Assembly (NCBI GenBank): GCA_963691705.1
Contig: OY829540.1
Coordinates: forward strand, 44,118,158 to 44,182,157
Direction: 5' to 3'
DNA from: Viola odorata
Taxonomy: Eukaryota; Streptophyta; Magnoliopsida; Malpighiales; Violaceae
Length of the DNA: 64,000 nt
Made by a program: the position numbers and the translations under genes. The first letter of the stretch is position 1. Each line of letters opens with the position of its first letter. A model generated the notes under the pieces. The model searched no databases, had not been told where the DNA came from, and saw only the letters and a program-made list of their open reading frames with translations. This document shows positions 22,201 through 32,011 of this stretch, in pieces.

Positions 22201-23447
22201 AGTTTCAGGAAGTGTATATTGGCCAATTCCTTTTTCGCTTTCTCTTGACAAAAACGCCCGCCTTTCTGCTCGCTTGGCTTATTTTTGAATATCATGGTAG
22301 TCGTATCCCGCCCCCTATGAAGCTCCGTTTTACAATTATTTGTGAGAATATTTTATTTGCAGAAGGGTTTGACATGTCTCGTCTCCAGCTCCCATTTTCA
22401 AAAGGATCGACGAGAATCGGACCCACATCCAAAAGGGTCCTCTTTGTTGTCGATTTTGGTGCTAAAGGAGATGGATGTAGCAATGATACTCAGGTAATTA
22501 ATGCTGTTCCAAAACAAGGGTGTCTTGATTTCTGAGCTTATGTTGTCTGGTTTCGTGTTCTGTTTGTTTCTTGAATTGAGATTATGGCATGACAATGATC
22601 TATTTGATTGTTTCTGTTTTCAAGTCATCTTAGAATGTCGGTGGTGGGCATTTTGCTAGATTTCTTGATTGGTTTTATATGGAAACTGAATTGGATATGA
22701 GTTTTATTTCCAAAGAAAATTTGAATAATCTCGTGTTTCTGGGTATTTGCATTGTATTAATGTTGAAATCCATGGTTGAGTTATAAAATTGATGTTTATA
22801 TGAGATTCTTTTCCAAGGTTCAGCGACAATTGCAGTAAACTAATAGTTTAGTTTTGAAGGAGAATTACCTTTTGTCTAAAGAAATTTTAGTTTGCAATAA
22901 GCTTTGAGGAAATCAGCGTTCAGCTACGAAAGTGTAGCTAACAGAAGTGGCGTCTTTCGTGCAAAATGCTTGCTATGTAAATTCATTTGGGAGCTTTTGT
23001 TCTGGCATTTCTTTCATCTACTTTTGGATTGTAGTCAAGGGAAATGACCATCGAGTGGAATGTATTATTTCTGGGTTTTAGGCTTTCATGGATGCTTGGA
23101 CCATGGCTTGTTCTTTTCAAGGACGAACCAAAATTGTAATTCCAGCTGGATATACTTTTCTAGTCCATCCTGTTGATTTGTCTGGGCCCTGTAAATCAAA
23201 GGTCACTCTTGATGTAAGCACAATCGATCAACTCATTCTCATGTGTCTCATTTGTTTTTTTTTTAAGTGTAACTCTCGTTTTAGTCATTAAGCTCGCACC
23301 GTAATTTAATAGATCTCTGGTACTATTGTTGCTCCCAAAGATCCGGCTAATTGGGAAGGCTTAAATATTCGTAAATGGCTTTACTTCCATGGGGTAAACC
23401 ACCTGACAGTAGATGGGTAGTCAGGGGAATGGGATGGGCGTGGTGGG

Positions 23448-25932
23448 TGTCAAGTTTACTGGATGCAGGCCTTTTATATATAGAAGCAGTAAGTTGTACA
23501 TGCCTAATAATCAGCCTAATAATTAGCCTATTAATTAGCTATTCACATCCCTAAATATCAGGCTAAATATATTCTATAGTTATTAGAAGATACACTTAGA
23601 TTAACAGATAAGGAAATATTTACAGCTCACACTAACATCCCTCCTCAAGTTGATGTTGGGTTGTCCAAAAGCATCAATTTTCTAACTAAGAACTGATGGC
23701 GTGGACGGGGCATAGATTTGGTGAAGAGATCAGCAAGTTGCATATCAGTGGAGACACGTGGAAGAGAAATGGTACCAGCATCATAAGCTTCTCGAATATA
23801 ATGGCAATCCACCTCAATGTGTTTGGTACGCTCGTGGAAGACAGGATTTATAGCAAGCTGAACAGCACTAGTGTTATCAGCATATAAAAGAGTAGGAGAA
23901 GTCTGTGGAAAACCAAGTTCGGCCAATAAACCTCTAAGCCAAGTAACTTCGGAGGAGGCAGTAGACATAGCCCTATACTCTGATTCTGTAGAAGATTTAG
24001 AGACCCGATCTTGTTTCTTGCTCTTCCAGGAGATCAGAGAAGCACCAAGAAACATACACCAGCCAGTAACAGAGCGATGAGTGTCAGTACAACCCGCCCA
24101 ATCAGCATCAGCATAGCCCACAAGTTGAATGGGAGAACCAGCTGGAAAGAATAAGCCACGATGAGAAGAGCCCAAGATGTAGCGAAGTATACGGCGAACA
24201 ACCACCAAATGAAGATGACGAGGAGATTGCATAAACTGACTGACTTGCTGGACAGCAAAGGAGATATCAGGCTGAGTGATAGTAAGATAATTTAAACTGC
24301 CAACAAGTTGACGAAAAATACTAGGATCAGGTAAAAGGTCGCCATCTGCACGACTATATTTGACATTGACCTCTAAAGGCGTATCCACTGGTGAAGCATC
24401 TAAAGGCGTATCCACTGATTATTAGGCTAGTAGAAAGTTTTGGTGCTACCAAAATATTTTTGAAGAATGGAGTGATATCTCCAACCTTAGTAATCGGAAT
24501 ATTATTGCCATTAGCAACTTGAATTTGTCTAGAGTCAGAATATTTGTGGACATTTTGAAGCTTAGAAGAAGAGTTTGTCATATGATTTGAAGCAGCAGAA
24601 TCAATAAGCCAAAGAGTATCAGTGTTACCTTGGAGCTTGAAAGCTGAAAAGGCTGAAATGATCATTTGTTGCACCATTTCAGGGGTGAGAACAGGTACAG
24701 CAGCAGACATAGGCAGGTGTTCTGAAGTTGTTGTTGCAGGGCTGCCAACTACAGCTTGATATGCATGCATCTTTCGGTTTGGTGGACGAGTGGGACACTC
24801 CTTAATGATGTGCCCTTGCTGTTTGCAATAATTGCAGAACTTCTTTCTACATTGGGAGGCAATATGACCATATTCTTTGCAACTATAACATTGAACCTTG
24901 CCCATATCTCATCCTCTTCCCGTTCCTTGAGCTGCAAATGCGACAGCAACATTTTACTCTTGCTTGAGTCCGTCTTGAGTGTAGAGACGCTGCCCTTCAC
25001 GGAGTAATTCTCTAAGGCAAACATCCAAAGATGGTGAAGGGTCACGATTCATCAGATTTGATCGAACCGTCTCAAACTCAGGTCGAGCTTTTATCAAGAA
25101 TTGATCCCGCTTGCTCTGCTCATGAACTTGGTGAACAATAGACAAAGATTCAGCAGGTATCTTAGCATAGATAATGTTAGTATATTCTGACCACAAATTC
25201 AGAAAACCAGAATAATACTCCTGGATGGAGAGATGGCCTTGAGAGTAACGAGTGATATCAGATTCCAGCTGGAACTGTCTTGCGGTATTGTCATGGTGAT
25301 ACACCTTCTTTAGGTAATCCCACATCGTCTGAGCAGTCTTGTATGGTTTCAGACTAAGAACGATAAGCGGGTCAACAGACCCCACTATCCAAGCCATAAC
25401 CTGATTGTTTTTGACCTGTCATGCCAGCAGTTTGGTTGGGTTTGTGGGAGCTGGGTCACTCCCATCCACAAGACCCCACATATCTTTCCCTTTGACGAAG
25501 ATTTGGAACTGAAATACCCACGCAGAGTAGTTCTTCCCAGTAAATCGAACATTGAAAGAATCAGATGTCATCTTCAGGAGTACCACAAAGAAACCAAGAT
25601 TGACGACCAAGAACACAAGATGTCTAGAACACGAGATATCAGAAAAGAGCCCTATGAAAGCAAGGCTACTAACCAAGGTCAAGAATACCAAAGACTAAAA
25701 TTTTCAGAGATATGGCTCCGCTACCATGTCAAGTTTACTGGATGCCTTTCTCATATGAGGTAGGCCTTTCATATATAGAAGCAGTAAGTTGTACATGCCT
25801 AATAATCAGCCTAATAATTAGCCTATTAATTAGCTATTCACATCCCTAAATATCAGGCTAAATATATTCTATAGTTATTAGAAGATACACTTAGATTAAC
25901 AGATAAGGAAATATTTACAGCTCACACTAACA
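23448..25932 (-). mobile_element. Internally deleted copia retrotransposon in exon 3 of the polygalacturonase
   Basis: LTRs at 23448-23637 (190 bp) and 25727-25932 (206 bp) start TGTCAAG and end CTAACA, flanked by the duplication GTGGG (23443-23447, 25933-25937). On the minus strand: primer site TGGTAGCGGAGCC, Gag (NVRFTGKNYSAW; GHLSIQEYYSGF), two zinc knuckles (CYSCKEYGHIASQC and CNYCKQQGHIIKEC), protease (WLIDSAASNHM, with A where the catalytic G is expected), then an abrupt join to the RT end and RNase H (LNYLTITQPDISFAV, GYADADWAGC, SSTESEYRAM, YADNTSAVQLA). Integrase and most of RT are missing. The LTRs are almost identical apart from a 16-bp indel, so the insertion is young. Confidence 0.93.
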
Positions 25933-26692
25933 GTGGGCACAGTCTTGCAAGATGAACAAAACAAATGTATATTATCATTCACTCTTCTATCTGTGTAAAT
26001 AAAGAATTTTTGTTCACATCATTTTCTAATGCTGCTTTCAATTTGTTTGTGGCAGCCATGTCGACAGGCTCCAACAGTATGTGCTGATTTATTCTTGAGG
26101 CAATACATTATTAACTTCCTTATCTTCTATTAAAACAATAATCATTTTCGCTTCTTATTGAAACCTCATGGATGGTTCTTGTCATAATTTGATATGTTGG
26201 CAGGCAATTACTTACCATAGGTGCAAAGATCTGCAAGTCAAGAACATAAGGCTGGTGTATAGTCAAAGAATGCATGTTGCATTCACTAATTACATCCGAG
26301 TCTTAGCATTCCACCTTATAGTGGCATCGCCTGCATTTAGCCCCAATACTGATGGAATCCACATTAGTGCATCCCGCAAAGTTAAGGTTAAGGATTGTAT
26401 TGTTAGAACAGGTACAATCTATATTCCTCCTTTTTCTATTTTTTTCCTGATCCTGCATAAGATCTGTTTTTCCTTGCGTATATGTTTGTCCTGTTTTCCT
26501 TTTCCATCCTTTAGTGAACTCTATTAACAAATTTTGCATCCAGGTGATGATTGTGTCTCTATCATTGGTAATTCTTCTCGTATAAGGATCATAAAGATTG
26601 CCTGTGGACCAGGCCATGGTATAAGGTAATGCTAGTGCCTTCACTGTCTCAGATTTCAGTAACTGACTAATTTTTGCAAATAGCATCGGGAG

Positions 26693-27336
26693 TGTAGACA
26701 TCAAAATTGTGGCCCGTCTTAAAATAGTCGGCCCAGTTTATAAATAGGCATGGAGCCCATTTACCGAAATCCATGAAGCTGATTTGGTCGAAGCCCACCA
26801 CCATTAAGCTCATATTTGGAGGGATCAAAACCCATCTTATATTTATTAATTTGATTAAATGTCAAATTAATTGATATTCAATTATTAATTAATGTGCAAA
26901 TTAATTAATAATATCGATTACATATTGGACTAAAGAGATGAAGACATGTGTCCTTTTTCTAACTCAAAATCATCTTTATGAGCCTATAAATAAAGGCCAC
27001 ATTGGAAGGTGAGGGGAGGAGATCTAAAAGACAAAATTGCACAAGTCAATTTTCTCTCAAGCTCCAAGCAAATCAAAAAGAAGTCACAAGCTGATACAAG
27101 GTCGGTTAAGCCACAAACTGATTCAAAGCCGGTTTCTTCTCAAATCAACCGCGGATTACAAGTTGATTAAAGGTCACTCCGTCATCCATCAAATTCAAGT
27201 TCAAATTCAAATCCGGAGTGAAGACTGATTCATTAATCAGAGGAAGAAAGAAGAAGAACTACTTTTACTCTACATTCAAATCATTTGTAATTTGACATGT
27301 ATAATTTCTCCTATGTTTGGAAAAATTGTGTGTACA
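26693..27336 (+). repeat. Solo LTR in exon 7 of the polygalacturonase
   Basis: A 644-bp block begins TGTAGACATC, ends GTGTACA and is flanked by GGGAG (26688-26692 and 27337-27341). Removing the block and one GGGAG restores the conserved GH28 sequence SIGSLGKSNSS in frame. A TATA box (CTATAAATAAAGG near 26984) suggests + orientation. No internal coding sequence, so this is a solo LTR left by recombination. The family is probably copia but is not certain. Confidence 0.9.
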
Positions 27337-28754
27337 GGGAGCTTGGGAAAATCAAACTCGTCATCTCAGGTGTGTGATGTAATTGTTGATGGAGCATTCC
27401 TCTCTCATACTTCGAATGGGTTACGGATCAAAACATGGCAGGTAGTTTTTTAATACTCTTTTTTTATGTTCATGAAACTGTGGGCTTGTTTCTGGTTGTG
27501 TGTGCTTAGGTGAGATGGATGTAACTTTCTTAAAGTGAATCCATCTTGTTCTGAATAGGGATGGCAACGGGTATCCATACCCGGATACCTGCCCATACCC
27601 ATAGCTGTTTGACCGGGTAATATCCAAACCATACCCGGTTTGACTGGGTATGGTTTGGGTATTACCCATACCCATTCGGGTATAACCGGGTATGATACCC
27701 GAACATACCCGAACGGGTATATGTATATTTCTTGTTGATTTTTCCAGTTCACTTCACTTCCACACCTTCTCGTGCCCCATTTCGCCGTCTCCATCTTCTC
27801 CGACCAGTGCGAAGCCCCTCACCCTCACCCTCGTCGTCTCCTTCTTCTCCGACCAGAACCCTCGCCACCTCTCCTTCTTCCACCTTGGTACTAGCAGTGT
27901 ATGACTAATAAGCAGGTTAGTACCCTCTAGTCTGATATTTTGTTTTATTGCGGTCATCACTTAGATTTGATTCCTTTGGTGTATTTACTTTCTTCTGTGT
28001 TCTTTTGGGTCGGGTTGCTCTACTGAGGTACTTCACTATTTTTGGTTTTCTAAGGCTGTTGTTTTATATGGTTGCTGATTTTGATGAGTGTGTGTGTGTG
28101 TGGTGTCAGGTGTTTGATGCTCCTCATTTGAAAGTGAAGGTTGGAGAACGGGTTCGAAAGCGATTAGATGCTAAGTCTATTGTTCAGTTGCTTCAAGATA
28201 TTGATTCCCCAGTTGATACGATTACTATCCCAATTTGGGAATTTTTTCTACTTGTGTTTTGTTAGTTCATTGTTCCTGGGTGCGTTTTTAGCTAACTTTA
28301 AGTTAAGGGTGGCTTCTGTTCTCTTTTGTTACCTGGAAAAATACATGAATTTTATAGCAGTATATGCATACATCTCTTCAGTTTTGCGGTAGTTATGTGG
28401 AAAATCAGAAATGCCTTTTCTTAGTGTGCTTGTTTACTTTTGTCTGTGTTTCTTTTGATAACTGCACAATGTTGTAAGAATTGTGTATTTCTTCATTTTA
28501 GGGACTACTGCATACTTGGAGCAATCAATTCCTTTTCCGAAAGATGGGAAACAGGTAATCTTAGGCCCTTATACTGATGAGGAATTGAATGGAGAAAGAA
28601 TATCCAACGCTGAGTATGTTTTCCCTTATCTCTAACGATGTTATAACAGAGCTCGGGTAGGAGCAAAGCTATGATTAACTTAACTTGTATGAATTCTGTT
28701 TTTCTCTCTGTGGTGTATATACTGTATAAGAATCTTCATTTTCCTGTGTATTAG

Positions 28755-29701
28755 GTACCCATATGAAGCTATTCATGTGATCACTTCTGATGGTTGCGTT
28801 CTTCTTCTGGAAAGGATTCCTAGGTATCAATATTTCACTTCAGTCATAAGAGATGAAAAGAAAGAAGCACAGACAGCTTGTTAGTTTTCTATGCGTAATG
28901 TTAGGAGACTCTTTAATGACCTAGGTAGAATATTTAAAAGGCATCTCAAGGTGGTTAATGTTAGGAGACTCTTTAACTTCATGGGTTTCATTTTCAATAA
29001 TATGAAGCATAGATGGGAATCAATTTTGCTTGGAGTTTTATCATGCTGTGTATGTTGTGGTAAGGAATTAGTTAATGTGATAAGGGAACAGTGCTATTAG
29101 TTGCTAGGTTTTATAATGTGTTTATTTTTTCTTTCTACTTTTGATAACTAAGCAATTTGGATAGAAATCAGGTTACGAATTTGAGTGAACACGATGAAGG
29201 AAACTGTGTCATGGCTGACACGTTATATCATTAGACATAGATGGACACTCATCAAATGACCCGTGACACAAAATGATATTCCCAAAGAATTTTTAGTAGA
29301 TTTAATGATCCTTCTGAATTCTGATGCAGTTGGATCTGTTTGCAGGAGGAAGAATTGAAAGGGCAGTTGTTCTTATTTTCGCGAACAAGCAGGTGAAGAG
29401 TATTTCCTAATCATACAGAATTTTGAAATATTGGCACCTTTGCTATTGTATCAGTGTCAACTGATTGATGTGTGGTTCACGCTGCCAAAATTGGGCTTTT
29501 TCTGTTGCCTCAAATCTCTTCAATCCACTACATACTAAAAAGTGATTATTTTCTTCATGTACTGAAAAAGCCTATCATCAATTCTTCGAGATTCTTCGTC
29601 TGATATAAATGAATGTTTCCTGATGGTAGAGTTTGATGTTGTAGACGTGATTCACGTAAGGCTGTTTACCTTCAGCGTGGCGTTATGGATACATCTATGG
29701 G
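28755..29701 (+). pseudogene. Captured fragment of an alpha/beta-hydrolase lipase gene
   Basis: Two exons separated by a retained intron. Exon 28755-28823 encodes YPYEAIHVITSDGCVLLLERI; exon 29645-29701 encodes RRDSRKAVYLQRGVMDTSM. The joint falls inside an arginine codon and keeps the frame (RIPR then RDSRK), with TAG/AC.. acceptor and GT donor ends on both sides. The residues match the conserved start of plant acid-lipase-like proteins (pattern YPYE..V.TSDGY.L.LERIPR, then RKAV.LQHGV.DSSMGWV). H to R in the HGV motif and C for Y suggest relaxed constraint. The catalytic serine region is absent. The fragment lies wholly within the hAT element, so it was carried in. An upstream exon (28502-28617) splices in frame to it, but I do not recognise that part. 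Confidence 0.65.
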
Positions 29702-30511
29702 GTGAGTTATTTTCACATGCTCATTATGACCTATAAAACACAGGTGAACTGGATCTATTTCTTGATATTGTTCTTATATTTACAGGACGCGCTGAAGCTT
29801 TACTCATTGCTGCATATGGTAAAGGCCTGAAGATCAACTCTACCGCATCATCAACGTTGGAAGAAAATTTCCTTAAAATTTAAAATGGGCACATTATGGC
29901 TAGGCTACTAACCTTCCTTACCAAATACAGGCATTGCTCCTTCAGTTTTGAGGGCGATTGATTTATGACGGAAATCAAAATTTCTCAAGTATAGGAATGA
30001 CCATTATTCTGCAGAGTCATTGTTATACTGCAATTTTGGTCTACCACTATGTATCTAGTAGTTTTAGCAAATTGGAGAATGGTAGAATGAACTAATGGAG
30101 AGGATATTTCCCCCCCCCCCCCCCCCCCCCCCCACGCACAGTCATGGTGGCAAACCTTTGTGCATCGTTGTTTACACTTGCAAAATTCACAAGCAAGATG
30201 TTGATTGTATGTTGTATTGTATGTCATCCACTCCAATAGCCAAACGATATCTGACGGAGTAAATATGTCATATTTTTGCCGAGTTTAAATACTTTTTTTG
30301 CAGATAGAAAATGTAGACAAAAGGCTCCAGCTCCAGACATTGTCCACCCTGCTTTGCTAATTTGAGTTCCTAATTGTTTTTGACTTTGATATATATCAAC
30401 TCTGAATATTATTATTATTATTATTTTAGATTAGCTTTGAATATTAGTACTGTTATAGTATTTCTTATTGATTGAATATATTAGTATTTTATATTCCATA
30501 TTCTTTTCTGG

Positions 30512-30760
30512 TAAAAAAATGAGCAAAAACAGTAAAAAAAACGAGCCAAGATGGTAAAAAATGAGTCAAAATGGTAAAAAACGAGCCAAAACGGTAAAAA
30601 TCGAGACAAAACGGTAAAAAATGAGTTAAAATGGTAAAAAATGAGTCAAGATGGTAAAAAACGAGCCAAAATGGTAAAAATCGAGACAAAATGGTAAAAA
30701 CCGAGTCAAAACGGTAAAAAACGAACCAAAATAATAAAAAACGAGTTTAACTGGTGAAAA
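30512..30760 (+). repeat. 17-18-bp minisatellite near the hAT right end
   Basis: The unit AATGGTAAAAAACGAGCCA (variants with GAGTCA, GAGACA) repeats about 14 times. It is subterminal to the right end of the hAT element; a decayed relative may be part of its end structure. Confidence 0.9.
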
Positions 30761-32011
30761 CTAATCTAAATAGTAATTTTTTTATTAATTATAAAAAGTA
30801 AAATAATTTGATGAATTGGATATCCATTATATACTCAATTGGGTATGGGTAATAATGAATATTTAGTTTTGGGTATGAATTGGATATTTACCCATACCCG
30901 CCCATACCCATTTTAACATACTCATACCCGCCCATACCCGCCCAATTGTCATCCCTAGTTCTGAATACTCTTTGTCCTGTTTATCAGGGAGGCGCCGGTA
31001 ATGTCACTGGAATTGTGTTCCAGAATGCACTCATGGAAAATGTGTCAAATCCAATCATAATAGATCAATATTACTGTGATTCCCGACAGCCATGTGCGAA
31101 CCAGGTACAGAATCCTAATGAAAAAGTTCAGTTTCTTTGTGGCCCGGGTCAGTGTAACCGGTTGTGTAATCCTTTTGATAGAATTATTTCATTCCTTACA
31201 TAACGTTTTGCAGCGAATTTTCTTGATATGGAAGGAAATTAAACAATTTTGTTACTCACTTGAATTGCAGACTTCTGCAGTTAAAGTGGAGAACGTATCG
31301 TTTATATCGGAGGAACTTCAGCTACGGAAGAAGTTATAAAGTTTGCTTGCAGCAATTTTTCGCCATGCAAAGGTTTGTACGTAGAAAATGTTCAACTTGT
31401 ATCACACAGTGGAGGAAATGTAACATCCTTCTGCTGGGAAGCTTATGCCTCAGCTCAGGGTCAAGTGCAACCTCCTCCTTGCTTTTCGTGGGCTGAAAGA
31501 TTTATCAAGCAGAAAGTCCTGTCGGATTCCCACCAGTCTTTCTGAACATCGGGTGAATGTTTAACCTCAGCATCAGAGTCCGAGTATCTGGATTCAAATG
31601 CCTACAAGCATATGGTATAGTTTCAAAGCCTATACAATTCATTCATTCTGGAAATCCTTAAATGGTCTCATTCTGCAGTAGATGGCTGGTGTAAAAGCAA
31701 AATTGGTCTGATCTAAGCCTGTATATCAGATATGAATTGTTGCCATTGCATATTTTACTGCATGGAAACAAAATATAATGTAGATGTGGTGGGATATGTG
31801 GTAATAGAAAAGAATCAATTAAATATTAGATTTCGCCTCAATGAAGTGGAAAAATGAAGGTGAATTATTTAAATCTATTGTACAAACATACTATATTTGT
31901 AAAATCAGCAGGTGTGTATGTCATTCTACATACTATATAGCAAGAATTGATTACTACACAATCAAGATAACAGATCATTACCTTATATTTGTATCCTAGG
32001 GACCTAGCTTG

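Larger units (their letters stand above)
27556..30957. mobile_element. hAT-family element with captured gene fragments
   Basis: A 3402-bp element lies in the intron between exons 7 and 8 of the polygalacturonase. The left end reads TAGGGATGGCAACGGGTA; the right end is TTGTCATCCCTA, its inverted counterpart. It is flanked by the 8-bp duplication GTTCTGAA (27548-27555, 30958-30965), the length used by hAT transposases. Subterminal DNA is rich in GGGTATGGGTA-type repeats. No transposase is present. Inside are exon-like stretches with proper splice sites: [16 protein letters not shown] (about 28110-28220, not recognised), TTAYLEQSIPFPKDGK (28502-28553, not recognised) and a lipase fragment. A (C)n tract of about 22 bases is at 30112-30133 and a 17-18-bp minisatellite at 30512-30760. 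Confidence 0.88.
22317..31545 (+). pseudogene. Polygalacturonase (GH28) pseudogene, nine exons
   Basis: A pectin-degrading cell-wall enzyme gene. Exons: 22317-22493 (first in-frame ATG; VDFGAKGDG), 23082-23213, 23313-25966 (split by a copia element), 26056-26076, 26204-26411 (SPNTDGIHIS), 26544-26625 (GDDCVSI and CGPGHGI, holding catalytic Asp and His residues), 26684-27441 (split by a solo LTR; RIKTWQ), 30988-31104, 31271-31545 (stop TGA). Introns have GT/AG ends. All four GH28 motifs are present, so the gene was once functional. It is broken by a missing G in exon 3 (immediate TAG at 23418-23420), a missing base near 31308 in exon 9 and two insertions in exons. The intron between exons 7 and 8 contains a 3.4-kb hAT element. 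No long signal peptide is evident at the chosen start, so exon 1 may begin elsewhere. Confidence 0.9.

Noticed and set aside
22212..22316. Polygalacturonase start further upstream with a hydrophobic leader
   Set aside because: The upstream codon at 22212 is GTG, not ATG; the first in-frame ATG is 22317. The leader is hydrophobic, so a mutated start cannot be excluded.
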